Source: Bacteroides luti (lineage in GTDB: Bacteria; Bacteroidota; Bacteroidia; Bacteroidales; Bacteroidaceae). From it: 64,000 nt of DNA. Both the position numbers and the translations under genes were made by a program. Shown in pieces: positions 9,476 to 19,957 of the stretch (positions are counted from its first letter, which is position 1; the number at the start of each line of letters is the position of its first letter). The notes under the pieces were generated by a model. That model was not told the DNA's origin and did no database searches. It saw only the letters and a list, made by a program, of their open reading frames with translations. Location: assembly GCF_900128905.1 (NCBI RefSeq), contig NZ_FQTV01000003.1, positions 62,001 through 126,000 on the forward strand, written 5' to 3'.

Positions 9476-12355
9476 CTCGATGAGGTGGTTGTAGTAGGCT
9501 ATGGCACACAGAAAAAAGTAAACCTTTCCGGTTCTGTGGCTGTTGTCGATGGTAAGGAGCTGGCAAACAGGCCCGTTGCGAATATCACCCAGAGTCTGCA
9601 GGGAGTAGTGCCGGGCTTAACCACCAATGTAACCAATAAAGGAGGTACGCCGGGCGCAAGTTATAACATTCAGTTGCGCGGGCAGGGCAACTTAAGCAAC
9701 TCGGATGTACCTTATGTGTTAATAGACGGACTGGAGGGCACTCTCTCAATGGTCAATCCCAATGACATTGAAAACATATCTATTCTAAAAGATGCGGCAG
9801 CAGCTTCCATTTATGGAGCGCGTGCCGCTTATGGCGTTATACTGATTACAACCAAAAAGGGTCAGGAAGGAAAAACATCCATCAGCTATAACGGCAACAT
9901 CGGAGCTACCTCTGCTGTTAGTTTGCCGGATATGGTCAACAGCTACGAATTTGCCCGATATTTCAATGTGGGCTGGGTTAATGCAGATCACACACCGGAG
10001 TATTCTGATGCAAAGATCGAACAGCTTCGCCGGTTCTGCGAAAATCCCAAAGGCATAAACCAATGGCCGGAACAGTCAACCAACCAGTTTTTAGCCGATA
10101 ATTCCACAACAGGCATTGGTAATACCAATAACTTTAAACTCTTCTATAAAAATGCGGCCATCAGGCAAAATCACAATGTTTCGGTAACCGGTGGTACAGA
10201 CAAAATTAAATATTATGCCTCCGGAGGATTGTATCAGGAACAGGGGCTTATCAGATATGCAGATATCAATTTTAAACGCTTTAATTTTACTGCAAACATA
10301 AATTCCACTATCACAGACTGGCTCAGGTTTAATATAAAAACCAAATATAACAAACAGATATCCACCTCTCCGTTTGGCGATCATGCTATTTATGAAATCG
10401 GGTTCTTCCATAACCTGGCTCGTACCCGGCCAACCAATTCCATGTACGATCTGAATGGAAATTTTACGGAATTGTCTCAGGTTCCATACCTGCAATCCGG
10501 CTCCCGGAATGACAATAACTCAGGCAATTACAGCCTCACCGTCGGTTTAGTGGCCGAGCCTGTAAAAAACTGGAAAATAAACTTCGACTACAGCTACCGC
10601 ACTAACCCGGCTAAAAACGAGCAAGCCGCTATACCGGCTGCCATTACCATGCTCGATGGTTCGGTAACCTATATGACCCGCACGGAATTAGGAATTCCAA
10701 TCACCGGTAGTTATTACCGTTCCATGTCACAGTCAGACTATAATTCGTTCAATCTATATTCCAATTACTCTCTGAAACTGGCGGAGTCACACAATTTCAA
10801 TATCATGGCCGGCTATCAGGAAGAGAACAATAAATACTCCTTTTTATGGAGCAACGTAACAGATCTGCTCAACTTCAACAATCCGGGAATCAACACCGCC
10901 ACCGGCGATAAGACTACCGGCGAAACCCGCAACGGATGGGCAACCAGAGGCTTCTTCGGCAGAATTAATTACGACTATCAGGGCCGGTATCTGCTGGAGC
11001 TGAACGGGCGTTATGATGGTTCTTCCCGATTTACACACAACAACCGCTGGGGCTTTTTCCCTTCGGCCTCCCTGGGATGGAACATTGCCCAGGAGAATTT
11101 TATGGAACCACTCAGTGCAACAGTGAGCAATTTTAAACTCCGTGCTTCTTATGGCTTGCTGGGCAACCAGAGTGGTGCTGCTCTTTACACATTTGCTCAA
11201 ACCATGAATACCCAGACTCAAGGCTCCTGGTATTTTGATGGTACCAACCGCCAGATGATTATTTTTGCACCGGGGTCCTATAACTCCAATGTTACCTGGG
11301 AAAAAATAGAAAGCATAAACTTTGGTTTGGATTATGGATTCTTCAATAATAACTTAACAGGCAGTCTGGATATTTTCCAGCGCACCACGCGTGACATGCT
11401 TGGCCCTACCGAAAGTCTGGCAAGCATGTACGGAACCACAGCTCCCGAGGCAAACAATGCCGATATGCGCAACAGGGGCTGGGAATTCTCCATCAACTAT
11501 AAAGGACGCATCAACAGTGATATAACCTACTCCATTGGTGGCATGATTTACGATTATACAGCCGAAGTGCTGCACTACGTCAATCCTTCAAAATTCAACC
11601 CTTCAAATCTGTGGTACCCGGGACGTAAGGTTGGCGAAATATGGGGATACCGTGCTTCCGGCTTAATTCAGAATCAGCAAGAAGCCGATGAGTTTAATCA
11701 GTTAGACCACAGTTACCTCACCAACAGAGCGTGGGTTCCCGGAGATGTAAAATACCTCGATCTGAATAAAGACAATGCCATCAATACAGGCAGTAATAAA
11801 GTGGGCGATATGGGCGATAGAGAGATTATCGGCAACTCGGCACCGCGCTACCAGTACTCTTTCAACGGCAGCATCAGTTACAAAGGGCTCACATTAAGTA
11901 CGTTGTGGCAAGGTGTTTTAAAACGCGACTACGATCCTTCGGCTTCAGTTTACTTCTGGGGGTGCCATTCAAAAGCACAGGTTACGGTTTTCTCTCAGCA
12001 CCTGGATTACTGGACAGAAAATAATCGGGATGCCTATTACCCCAGACCATACATTTCAACAGCCGGTAACATTAGCTCTTATACAGGCAAAACTCATCAG
12101 GCGTGTGACAGATATTTGCAGAATGCAGCTTATCTCCGTTTAAAGAACCTCACTTTAAGCTACGAACTGCCCTCGTCCATTACCAGGAATATTGGTCTGC
12201 AACGGGTAAATGTATATGTTACCGGTGAAAACCTGCTCACATTCACCCAACTGGCAAAAATGTTCGATCCCGAAACTGTATTTACATTCAATGAAGGAGG
12301 AAAGAATTATGCTTTAACAAAAGTTTTCTCCTTTGGACTGAGTATTAACCTGTAA
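9476..12355 (+). pseudogene. SusC remainder (TonB box, Plug, barrel), separated by one stop codon
   Basis: The same frame as 8882-9475 reopens right after the TGA with the TonB-box region (LDEVVVVGYGTQKK) and runs 959 codons. It covers the Plug domain (about 20-130, LIDGLEGTLSMVNPNDIENISILKDA) and the barrel, to the C-terminal KVFSFGLSINL. Nothing else in the frame is damaged, so the mutation is recent or tolerated, or is a sequencing error. An internal GTG at 9485 could restart translation but would give a product with no signal peptide. The SusD, BACON and sulfatase genes follow in the same operon. Confidence 0.85.
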
Positions 12356-12363
12356 ATAAAGCG

Positions 12364-14217
12364 ATGATGATGAAAACAAACATAATGAAACACCTGATAC
12401 TGTTTGCGGTAATAGCCTTATCGTTCGGTTGTGCCGACCTCAATCAGGAACCGGAAGGTGCACTCACATCTTCAAACCCCATCAGTTCCGTTTCCGAACT
12501 TCAGAAGTATGTAAATCAGTTCTACGAGGAAACGTTCAGAATACAGCCAGCCAATCTGCAGACTATCGGTATAGCATTCGACGATCAGTATAGTGATAAT
12601 ATGGCCTGTTCGTCGGTTCCGTCATTACTCGATGGCACCCGTTCGGTCAGTTCTGCCGCAAGCCCTGCCGAATATACAAAGATTCGCAGCCTGAACTTCC
12701 TGTTTGCAAACATCAACAACTGCAAAGGCAATCAGGCAGATATCGACCAGTATACCGGCGAAGCCTATTTCTTCCGCGCATATTACTATTTCAACATGGT
12801 ATGCAAATATGGCGATATCACCTGGATAGACAGAGTGCTGGATGCAAGCAGTGAACAAATGAAACTGAAACGCGATTCACGTGCCGATGTTATCGATCAT
12901 ATTTTAAGTGATCTGGATAATGCCATCAATCTTTTAAGCACAAAAAGCAACAGCTCCACCATGAGGCTTCACAAGGATGTAGCACTTGCATTTAAGTCGC
13001 GCGTGGCTTTGTTCGAAGGTACCTGGCAAAAATATCACAAAGCAAAAAACGATCCGTTCTTTACCGCCGGAATCACCGATGCCCGGATTAACAATTACCT
13101 GGAGCAGGCACGAGATGCCGCCCTGGCGGTTATTCAGAGTGGCAGATGGAAAATATACAGCACATCAAATCCGCTTACTGACTACAAGAATCTGTTTATC
13201 ACCAAAGATCTCTCCACTAATTCCGAGGTATTGTTCTGGAAAAAATACGATGCTAAAGTGGTCGGGAACAACGTTACCCGTTATTGCAACAAGGGTGGAG
13301 GCAACATCGGACTCACGCTTTCTCTGGTAAATGATTACCTAACCCGAGACGGCCGCATCTTTACCGGAGCTGAGCGTGATGAAGCTCAGAAAACTTACGG
13401 AAAGGAATTAGATCCGACACTTCGTGATCCACGTCTGTGTCAGACTGTAGCTCGTCCGGGCGAACGTTTGCGTCCGCTCACATCCAATGCTGCTTATATT
13501 TATATGCCGGAGTTCAGCCCCATCATTACCGAGATAGCCCTTCCGGTTATGTGGGCCAACCCTACAGGCTATTCCTTGCTGAAATTTATCGAAGTAGACT
13601 GCACGGATGCAGCAGCCGATGATGAACTTAAAGGCGAATGCCCGGCTATTCAGTTCCGCTATGCAGAAGTATTGCTCAATTATGCCGAAGCGCTTGCCGA
13701 GCTCGAAGGTGCATCTGCTCAGGAGAAAATAGCTAAGGCGCTGCAGCCTTTGCGAGATCGTGTGGGCATGCCGGGCATCGATTTCCAACGCGAATATAAT
13801 ACCGATCCCGACTATCCTTTCCATCATTTAGAGGCAACGCTTCAGGTGGTTCGCCGTGAACGCCGCATCGAACTTGCCTGCGAAGGTATACGCATGTTCG
13901 ATATCTTCCGTTGGGCAGCTGCCGATATTTTAATTGCCAATAAAGAGATGCTTGGGGCTCTCTTCACAGGCAGTAACATGGAAGCTGCCAATACAGCCGG
14001 CGGATACTTCAAAGGCAACCTTATCTATGACAAGCCAACAGGCAACAACCTTTATTTATCGGGTAAACCCGGCGATGCCAAACGCTACATCAGTCCTTAC
14101 AAGGGAGTATGCCCCAATGGGCTGACATTTAATGTTAACCGAGACTACCTCTACCCCATCAGTCTGGACGAAATAGCATTAACCGGAAATATGTGGAAAC
14201 AAAACCCGGGCTGGTAA
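12364..14217 (+). CDS. SusD/RagB-family nutrient-binding lipoprotein
   Basis: 617 residues. It has a lipoprotein signal with acceptor Cys at about residue 23 (SFGC), the SusD TPR-like N-terminal half (GEAYFFRAYYYFNMVCKYGD), and the C-terminal RagB/SusD domain (VVRRERRIELACEGIRMFDIFRWAA). It begins 8 bases after the SusC stop, with a run of ATG codons. The ATG at 12364, or the one encoding MKHLILF a few codons on, could be the start. It partners the interrupted SusC upstream. Confidence 0.93.
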   Translation: MMMKTNIMKHLILFAVIALSFGCADLNQEPEGALTSSNPISSVSELQKYVNQFYEETFRIQPANLQTIGIAFDDQYSDNMACSSVPSLLDGTRSVSSAASPAEYTKIRSLNFLFANINNCKGNQADIDQYTGEAYFFRAYYYFNMVCKYGDITWIDRVLDASSEQMKLKRDSRADVIDHILSDLDNAINLLSTKSNSSTMRLHKDVALAFKSRVALFEGTWQKYHKAKNDPFFTAGITDARINNYLEQARDAALAVIQSGRWKIYSTSNPLTDYKNLFITKDLSTNSEVLFWKKYDAKVVGNNVTRYCNKGGGNIGLTLSLVNDYLTRDGRIFTGAERDEAQKTYGKELDPTLRDPRLCQTVARPGERLRPLTSNAAYIYMPEFSPIITEIALPVMWANPTGYSLLKFIEVDCTDAAADDELKGECPAIQFRYAEVLLNYAEALAELEGASAQEKIAKALQPLRDRVGMPGIDFQREYNTDPDYPFHHLEATLQVVRRERRIELACEGIRMFDIFRWAAADILIANKEMLGALFTGSNMEAANTAGGYFKGNLIYDKPTGNNLYLSGKPGDAKRYISPYKGVCPNGLTFNVNRDYLYPISLDEIALTGNMWKQNPGW

Positions 14218-14245
14218 TTGTTTAATAACTAAAAGAAGAGTAAAA

Positions 14246-14635
14246 ATGACATATCTTAAATACATCCTGCTAACGCTTATCACCTGCCTGGCATTGAGCA
14301 GTTGCAGCAACGAAGACGAATCAGTTAATTACAAACCAGAACCTTCACCGTTCAGCGTGAAGGTCAATGAAAACACAACCGTTGGTGCGGCAGCCACCCA
14401 AATAACAGCCACCATTACAGCCGGAACAGATGGCTGGTGGATTGATGTGCCTACCGGTAGTTGGTGCGGTTTTAACGCTGCCGTAACCTCCTACACTATT
14501 TATGGCTCGGGCAATAAAACCATTACCATTTACATTGCGGCAAATAAAACCGGTGAGTCGCGCACCCAGACTGTAACATTTCACCCAACTTTCGGACTTG
14601 CACCCGTTACGGTTACCATCATACAAGGAGCATAA
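14246..14635 (+). CDS. Small surface lipoprotein with a BACON-like domain
   Basis: 129 residues. The signal sequence ends in LSSC with the acceptor Cys at about 20. The rest is one immunoglobulin-like beta domain (about 35-129) with the BACON pattern: a WWIDVPTGSWC-type strand, GNKTITIYIAANKTGESRTQTVTF and a final VTVTIIQGA. BACON domains are linked to carbohydrate or mucin binding in gut Bacteroidota. Here the protein would be the surface glycan-binding (SusE/F-position) member of the locus. It lies 28 bases after SusD and 30 before the sulfatase. Confidence 0.75.
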   Translation: MTYLKYILLTLITCLALSSCSNEDESVNYKPEPSPFSVKVNENTTVGAAATQITATITAGTDGWWIDVPTGSWCGFNAAVTSYTIYGSGNKTITIYIAANKTGESRTQTVTFHPTFGLAPVTVTIIQGA

Positions 14636-14665
14636 CACTAACTTAATTTAGTTACTAATATCATA

Positions 14666-16234
14666 ATGAACAGAAAACAGATTTTATTGATGGGTATCAC
14701 AGCAGTAGCTGCTACCTCTCATGCTTCAACCAACAAAGAAGCCACCAAAAAACCCATGAACATCCTCTTTATCATGAGCGATGACCACTCTTTTCAAACC
14801 ATCAGTGCATACGATCACAGGTTTATTGAAACACCCAACATCGACCGTATTGGCAACGATGGAGCCGTTTTTACCAACAGCTTTGTGGCCAATTCCATCA
14901 GTGGTCCCAGTCGCGCTTGCATGCTCACCGGCAAACACAGTCACAAAAACGGATTTATAGACAATGCACATAAGTTCGATGGCAGTCAGCAAACATTCCC
15001 CAAGCTGTTACAGAAAGCGGGATACCAGACTGCCGTGGTAGGAAAATGGCATCTCACCTCCAATCCTACCGGGTTCGATTACTGGAACATCCTTATCGGA
15101 CAGGGAGATTACTACAACCCACACTTTATAGACAACGGGGTAAAAAAACAGATTCACGGCTATGCCACCAATATTGTCACCGATCTGGCTATCGACTGGC
15201 TTGGCGAAAAACGAGACAAGAGCAAACCGTTCTGTCTGCTGCTGCACCACAAAGCACCTCACCGCACCTGGATGCCCGATACCTGCGACCTGGGTGCATT
15301 CGATGATGTAAAATTCCCCCTACCCGAAAACTTCTACGACAAATACCTGGGAAGGGTGGCTGCCTCGGAACAGGAAATGAGCATATTCAAAGACATGGAT
15401 ATTGTTTACGACCTTAAAATGGCGGATAAGGAAAATGAGATTCATTCAAACACCTCACTGGAAGGCTGGGGACGTGCACTCTACAGTAACCTGGATTCTG
15501 CTCAAAAGGCAAAGTGGGATGCTTACTATGAACCCATCATCAAGGATTTTAAAGCCAGAAAACTCTCCGGAAAGGAACTGGCAGAATGGAAATATCAGCG
15601 CTACATGCACGATTACCTGAGCGTAATCCGTTCGGTGGATCGCAACATTGGTCGCATGCTCGATTACCTCAAGAAAGAAGGCTTGCTGGATAACACGCTT
15701 ATCGTCTACACTTCCGACCAGGGATTCTATATGGGCGAACACGGATGGTTCGACAAACGTTTCATGTACGAGGAGTCTTTCCGCACCCCGCTACTTATGC
15801 GCTATCCTTCTGCTGCACGCAAAGGAGCAAAAATTCCTCAACTGGTGCAGAACATCGACTATGCTCCTACGTTCCTCGAGTTGGCCGGCGTTAAGATTCC
15901 GCAAGACATACAGGGCGTTTCTCTGTTACCACTGCTCAAAGGTGAAAAGCCTAAAAACTGGCGCAAGTCGCTCTATTATCACTTCTACGAATATCCGGGA
16001 GAGCATGCTGTGAAGCGTCATTATGGTGTTCGCACGGAACGTTATAAGCTTATTCATTTTTATAATGATATTGATAAATGGGAGCTTTATGATCTCAAGA
16101 ATGATCCTCACGAAATGGTTAATCTTTATGGTACTAAGGGGGTTGAGAAGATTACCGCTCTTTTGAAAAAGGAGCTTGTAAAACTTCAGATTCAGTATGA
16201 TGATCCTATTGAGTCTTTACTTATAAAGAAATAA
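14666..16234 (+). CDS. Secreted S1-family sulfatase (Ser-type)
   Basis: 522 residues. A signal peptide (about 1-20) is followed by the alkaline-phosphatase-like sulfatase fold. Metal ligands are seen at DDH (39-41). The formylglycine motif is S79-G-P-S-R83 followed by ACMLTGK, so the catalytic residue would be a serine matured by an anaerobic sulfatase-maturating enzyme, not encoded in this window. GKWH and the late SDQGFYMGEHGWFDK metal/substrate segment are present. It hydrolyses sulfate esters of glycans. Related PUL enzymes act on amino-sugar or uronic-acid sulfates, but the exact specificity cannot be assigned. It is the last gene of the sigma/FecR-controlled operon and the only catabolic enzyme in it. 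Confidence 0.92.
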   Translation: MNRKQILLMGITAVAATSHASTNKEATKKPMNILFIMSDDHSFQTISAYDHRFIETPNIDRIGNDGAVFTNSFVANSISGPSRACMLTGKHSHKNGFIDNAHKFDGSQQTFPKLLQKAGYQTAVVGKWHLTSNPTGFDYWNILIGQGDYYNPHFIDNGVKKQIHGYATNIVTDLAIDWLGEKRDKSKPFCLLLHHKAPHRTWMPDTCDLGAFDDVKFPLPENFYDKYLGRVAASEQEMSIFKDMDIVYDLKMADKENEIHSNTSLEGWGRALYSNLDSAQKAKWDAYYEPIIKDFKARKLSGKELAEWKYQRYMHDYLSVIRSVDRNIGRMLDYLKKEGLLDNTLIVYTSDQGFYMGEHGWFDKRFMYEESFRTPLLMRYPSAARKGAKIPQLVQNIDYAPTFLELAGVKIPQDIQGVSLLPLLKGEKPKNWRKSLYYHFYEYPGEHAVKRHYGVRTERYKLIHFYNDIDKWELYDLKNDPHEMVNLYGTKGVEKITALLKKELVKLQIQYDDPIESLLIKK

Positions 16235-16252
16235 TCTTATTTTTTTGAGTTG

Positions 16253-16307
16253 GCAGTTTGATTTTTTAGGCTTTTTTTGGTCTTGGGGTCAAACTGCTTT
16301 TTTTTTG
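16253..16307 (+). terminator. Probable terminator of the SusC/SusD/sulfatase operon
   Basis: Arms GCAGTTTGA (16253-16261) and TCAAACTGC (16289-16297) form a perfect 9-bp stem with a 27-nt loop, followed by nine T. It lies between the sulfatase stop and repeat A1. Confidence 0.55.
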
Positions 16308-16340
16308 ATTTCAACTGCTTTTTGCCTTGATTGCAAATGC

Positions 16341-16633
16341 CTTTTCTTTTGCCTTGATGCAAAAGAAACAAAAAATCAAGGCTGCACGAATTTTACTAAA
16401 ATCTGTGAGCGTGGAGCTAAAGGGGGTGAAACTCGCTGCGCTCAAACAGCACCCCCTTCTTAACGCTCCCCACACCCAGATTTCTTAACGCAAAATTCAT
16501 GAGGCCGGTCTTTCTGGGCACTCGGCTGCGCCATCGCTGATGGGGGTTGGAGCGTGTAGCCTTTGCTTCGCTGGGCTTTTGGGTTGGGCCCGGCTGTGCC
16601 ATCGTTGTTTTTTCTTTGTTTTGCTCGGCTTAG
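16341..16633 (+). repeat. Structured island repeat, copy A1
   Basis: Head hairpin with arms TTTCTTTTGC (16343-16352) and GCAAAAGAAA (16359-16368). Its loop CTTGAT (16353-16358) is complementary to ATCAAG at 16375-16380. The core helix uses AAGGGGGTG/CACCCCCTT at its tip and AAATCTG/CAGATTT at its base. The tail from about 16500 holds GGCTGCGCC-type mini-hairpins. A partial duplicate head lies just to the left (16318-16341). It bounds cassette 1 on the left. Confidence 0.9.
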
Positions 16634-16637
16634 TATT

Positions 16638-18002
16638 CTATTGTCTCATCAAGCGTATTACATCTGCCGGCGATAGTACATCTTTACTTTCGCCGGAAGG
16701 GTGATTTTTTAGAAATAGTTTTGCCACTATTATATGGTTTTTGGCAAATGGCAATTTTTCAGCTTTCTTTTTCAACTCAGACATTAATCTGTCAGTATTT
16801 TCTCCTGCTGTCCATTTACACTCACCAACGAACAAATATTTCTTATCTAACGATTCTGCAACAACATCTATCTCAATTTTTTCAGTACGGGAAACATTCC
16901 CCCACCACCTGCGAGCTATACCATAAGTAACACCGTCTATATCATTGCCGGAAACAGATTCACGACATAACTTTTCCCAATACTGAGCCACAAAGGCTGA
17001 AAATTGATTCTCATAAGCTGATAAGATAGGGGTTATTCTTCCTAACTCTATGAAAGAGCGATAGGGTACGATAAATCGAAAATAAAAATTCATGAAAGGG
17101 TCACTTATTTTATAGAGACTTTTTTTGGAGTTCTTTTCATCTTCCCCATATGGCAACTCTTTTTCGAGATAACCTAAAGACATCAATTTAGATAACGGAC
17201 GAGAAAGATTTGTAGAAACTTCCCCACACCGACCCGCAATTTCAGAGAGCTTATTAGCTCCTAATCCTACGTAAGACATGATGGTAGCGGTTTTTACAAT
17301 ATCATTCATATCATCTTTAAACAACTTCATAGGTTCCTCATATAAAGTGCCGTTTACCGATAACATATTATGCTTTATCGAATCAAGGAGATTTTTATCA
17401 CCCTCTCTCAACTCCCAGTAACGGGGAACACCACCCCATACAGCATACTCTTCTACTGCCTCTACGTCTGACAGTTTCAGTGCTTGCTGAATATATGGCA
17501 ATTTAATTGGCGCAATTTTAAGTATTACATCTGCACGCCCATATAAAGGAGATGTGCTATCCAATACCAATCCATACATTAACTGTTGAGATGATCCACA
17601 CACGATTAAATTATACTTTAACGCCTTTGAATCCAACTTCTTTTGCAGGATAGACGGAAACTCCGGACAAGCCGAAACAAGGTATGGAAACTCGTCAATA
17701 CATAATGTAAACCGTTTGTCCAGTCTGTCATTCAATGTATCTAACAAGGAGTCCCAATCCGGATAAATAACTTTATCGAACCCCGGAATAACACTAGCAA
17801 TCATCTTAGCCAACACTTCTCTTTGGTGTATTGCCTCAGTTTGGTCTGCAAGATAATAGACATCTTTTGAGGTCAGAACACGTTTTATCAGCGTTGATTT
17901 ACCCAAACGTCTACGACCATAAACAACAACAAACGATGTGTTGTCTGCTGCAAGTGCTTTAGTCAGTCGCCCACTCTCTTCTATTCTATCGACAAATTTC
18001 AT
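16638..18002 (-). CDS. P-loop ATPase with C-terminal DUF234 (archaeal-ATPase-like)
   Basis: 454 residues from the ATG at 18002. A longer frame would start at a TTG inside the -7 box, so the shorter start is preferred. Walker A GRRRLGKST lies at about 29-37 and Walker B LCIDEF at about 100-105. An ATPase_2 core is followed by a winged-helix segment (about 240-300) and a C-terminal DUF234 domain (about 320-440) with nuclease-like IEIDVVAES and VGECKW. The acidic-E-x-K pattern is that of PD-(D/E)XK folds. The family is common in mobile and defence-like neighbourhoods, but its biochemical role is not established. It is the sole cargo of cassette 1, with its stop 5 bases from the A1 tail. Confidence 0.85.
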   Translation of the reverse strand: MKFVDRIEESGRLTKALAADNTSFVVVYGRRRLGKSTLIKRVLTSKDVYYLADQTEAIHQREVLAKMIASVIPGFDKVIYPDWDSLLDTLNDRLDKRFTLCIDEFPYLVSACPEFPSILQKKLDSKALKYNLIVCGSSQQLMYGLVLDSTSPLYGRADVILKIAPIKLPYIQQALKLSDVEAVEEYAVWGGVPRYWELREGDKNLLDSIKHNMLSVNGTLYEEPMKLFKDDMNDIVKTATIMSYVGLGANKLSEIAGRCGEVSTNLSRPLSKLMSLGYLEKELPYGEDEKNSKKSLYKISDPFMNFYFRFIVPYRSFIELGRITPILSAYENQFSAFVAQYWEKLCRESVSGNDIDGVTYGIARRWWGNVSRTEKIEIDVVAESLDKKYLFVGECKWTAGENTDRLMSELKKKAEKLPFAKNHIIVAKLFLKNHPSGESKDVLSPADVIRLMRQ

Positions 18003-18023
18003 ATCTGCAATAATTATGTTTCG

Positions 18024-18054
18024 CAAAGATAATGTTTACTTAGCATAATAACAA
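18024..18054 (-). promoter_or_regulatory. Promoter of the DUF234 ATPase
   Basis: On the minus strand TTG (18052-18054), a 20-base spacer and TATCTTTG (18024-18031) match the Bacteroidota promoter exactly. The -7 box ends 21 bases before the chosen ATG at 18002. Confidence 0.8.
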
Positions 18055-18126
18055 GCATCATATCATCTTTTTCTGTCTGGAGTAAACAAGCAAAAATTGT
18101 CCTAACGATGGTAAATCCGAGAAATA

Positions 18127-18513
18127 AGGAAGCCAGTCGAGCAAAGCAATCCCCACCAGCAAAGGCTCAGCCAAACCAAGAAGAACCGTCACAAAGTGAC
18201 AGCAAGCGAAGCAAAGCTCATTGATCCACAACCCACTAGCAAAGGCTCAGCCAAGCAAAAAACCGTCACGAAGTGACAAGCGAGCGAAGCAAAGCTCATT
18301 AGTCCACAACCTACCCGAGCGATGGCGAAGCCGAGCGACCAGAAGGACTGGCCTCTTTTTTTTTGCGTGAAGAAATTGGGAGGATTGTAGCGAAAAGAAG
18401 GGGCTGCTGTTTGAGCGAAGCGAGTTTCAGCACCTTCCGCTACAAGCCTCACAATTTTAGCAAAAAAAATGCAGCCTTGATTTTTTGTTTCTTTTTGATC
18501 AAGCAAAAAGAAA
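18127..18513 (-). repeat. Structured island repeat, copy B1
   Basis: Read on the minus strand: head arms TTTCTTTTTG/CAAAAAGAAA (18488-18513), with the loop complementary to 18476-18481. The core base helix is AAATTG/CAATTT plus TTGTAGCG/CGCTACAA. The tail at 18127-18340 has GTCACGAAGTGAC and GGCGAAGCC mini-hairpins. A second head-like fragment follows at about 18521-18545. It bounds cassette 1 on the right, 44 bases from the stop of the next gene. Confidence 0.9.
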
Positions 18514-18557
18514 AGGTATTTGGAGTCAAACCAAAAGAAAAAGCCAGTTGCAAAAAT

Positions 18558-19082
18558 TTATAATGGCAACAATTGAAAGAGAGTTCTTAACGTATTTCGA
18601 ATATAATTTCCTTTATTTACAGGTAATTGAGGTAATGCGAGAGGAATTTGAAGATTATCCTCTTCATCCGGATTAATCTCTACAATTAGTCCATTCTTAA
18701 TGCGGTAAACAAAATATTGAGATTTGAAGCTTGAATTTAATTGGTTTGTAAACCAGATATATTCTTTTTCATCCTGTTCTTTCAGGCAGGCAATAAATCT
18801 TTCGAGATAATTAAACTTTTCATACCACAAACAAGCCGGATTTTCTATATATTCAATGGTAACGGTTTTAAAGCCCTTTGTAATATTTCCAAAGTCTTTT
18901 AAACGCTTGTTCAGTACCTTATACCACATATATCTTTCCAGACTATAGAATAATGCATAGTTTCTATCCCGTAACAGTTCAATATTATTACATATTGCAT
19001 TTGTTAATTCAGGTGTTAATTTTTCCCTGAGGTAGATTTTAGTTGGTGTTATATAACCATATCTTTCCGCAAAACTATTCAT
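18558..19082 (-). CDS. AbiJ-NTD4-like protein, possibly truncated
   Basis: 174 residues. The start SFAERYGYITPTKIYLREKLTPELTNAICNNI resembles the N-terminal domain (AbiJ_NTD4) of AbiJ-type abortive-infection proteins, which often begins FSERYGY. In such proteins a HEPN-type C-terminal half usually follows. Here the frame ends 45 bases from the head of repeat B1 with an unrelated tail (LPLPQLPVNKGNY region). Loss of the C-terminal domain when the cassette arrived is therefore plausible, but not shown. A TATATTTG -7 box lies 44 bases upstream at 19126-19133. The role as a phage-defence protein is an inference from weak similarity. Confidence 0.6.
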   Translation of the reverse strand: MNSFAERYGYITPTKIYLREKLTPELTNAICNNIELLRDRNYALFYSLERYMWYKVLNKRLKDFGNITKGFKTVTIEYIENPACLWYEKFNYLERFIACLKEQDEKEYIWFTNQLNSSFKSQYFVYRIKNGLIVEINPDEEDNLQIPLALPQLPVNKGNYIRNTLRTLFQLLPL

Positions 19083-19125
19083 TCTATAATTATGTTTTAG
19101 TATCTTTTTAAGATTATTTTCTTGA

Positions 19126-19133
19126 CAAATATA
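19126..19133 (-). promoter_or_regulatory. -7 box upstream of the AbiJ-like gene
   Basis: TATATTTG on the minus strand fits the TAnnTTTG consensus. No clear TTG was found at the proper -33 spacing. Confidence 0.45.
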
Positions 19134-19760
19134 GCACTTTTGAATTACCCGTTAACCATATTAACAGTTTTTAAGTGAAAAAAATATTTTAAATGTAAAT
19201 CAAATTGATAATATCAATAATAATGTATAGCATATATTTTACCCTTAAATACTAGGAATTTAGTCATAACATTATCATTTATTTTATGTTATGTTATTTA
19301 AACTGGCAATAACATCTTTACATAATATATAATAGTCATTTCATACTCCACAACTAGCCAGCAATGGCTAAGCCGAGCGAAGAGAAAAGAACAACTCTAA
19401 AACAATAATGCAAATGAAAATCTCTTTAAACAATTTTATGGCTGGTAACCTGTGCCGAGATATTTGTTATTTTAAATATCAGCTTGACTAAAATCTTAAA
19501 TGTCAATATCGTATTTGCCATTGATATGATTATTTGGTTTGCATTCATACAATTGCTCATTTTTTTGAAAAGAAAGAAAGAGACAAAGCTCAATAAGGCA
19601 AAAATACCGCAATAATAAAGAAAAAGCCGAATAATGGCTTAACTAAATCAAAAACCACTACTAAAACTTAAAAATTAGTTAAATAACCATTCAATATTTG
19701 GAAGGAACAACTCCCTCTGATATTTTAGTCTAAAAATTAACTAAATTATTCGAGGTAGAG
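19134..19760. other. AT-rich stretch without a convincing gene
   Basis: About 630 bases, very AT-rich. A short fragment at about 19350-19385 resembles the B-type tail (CCGAGCGAAG words), so a decayed repeat copy may have been here. A 27-codon frame at about 19409 has no support. Confidence 0.4.
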
Positions 19761-19916
19761 ATGAGTAAATTAAACAAGTGGCTCTATAAACGTAATGAAG
19801 CTGGCTTCATTAATAAAGAGCACGAAAAACTAGAAAAGTATCTCATGATTGGAGCAGGCTTTCTTATAGCTGTAACCTTTTTTTCATTAGTAGCATGGGT
19901 ACTTATCGAAACTTAA
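19761..19916 (+). CDS. Small single-pass membrane protein (51 aa)
   Basis: ATG at 19761 to TAA at 19914-19916. The first 27 residues are charged (MSKLNKWLYKRNEAGF, then K/E-rich). One hydrophobic helix follows at about 29-48 (MIGAGFLIAVTFFSLVAWVLI), ending IET. An excellent terminator starts 9 bases after the stop, which supports expression of the frame. The family is not recognised. The charged N-terminus and membrane anchor recall small stress or toxin-like peptides, but no function is assigned. Confidence 0.55.
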   Translation: MSKLNKWLYKRNEAGFINKEHEKLEKYLMIGAGFLIAVTFFSLVAWVLIET

Positions 19917-19924
19917 AACAAAAA

Positions 19925-19957
19925 AATAGCATCAGAGCAATCTGGTGCTATTTTTTT
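19925..19957 (+). terminator. Intrinsic terminator after the 51-aa gene
   Basis: An 11-bp stem (19925-19935 with 19940-19950, one G-T pair) with a GCAA loop is followed by seven T. Confidence 0.85.

Noticed and set aside
18189..18506. Near-identical 60-105-aa open frames in the repeats (also at 21851-22051, 28470-28706, 33829-34050, and the opposite-strand versions)
   Set aside because: They recur only because the repeat recurs. Frames are open on both strands, differ in length, have no promoter of their own and run through paired stems. Changes among copies keep base pairing, not amino acids.
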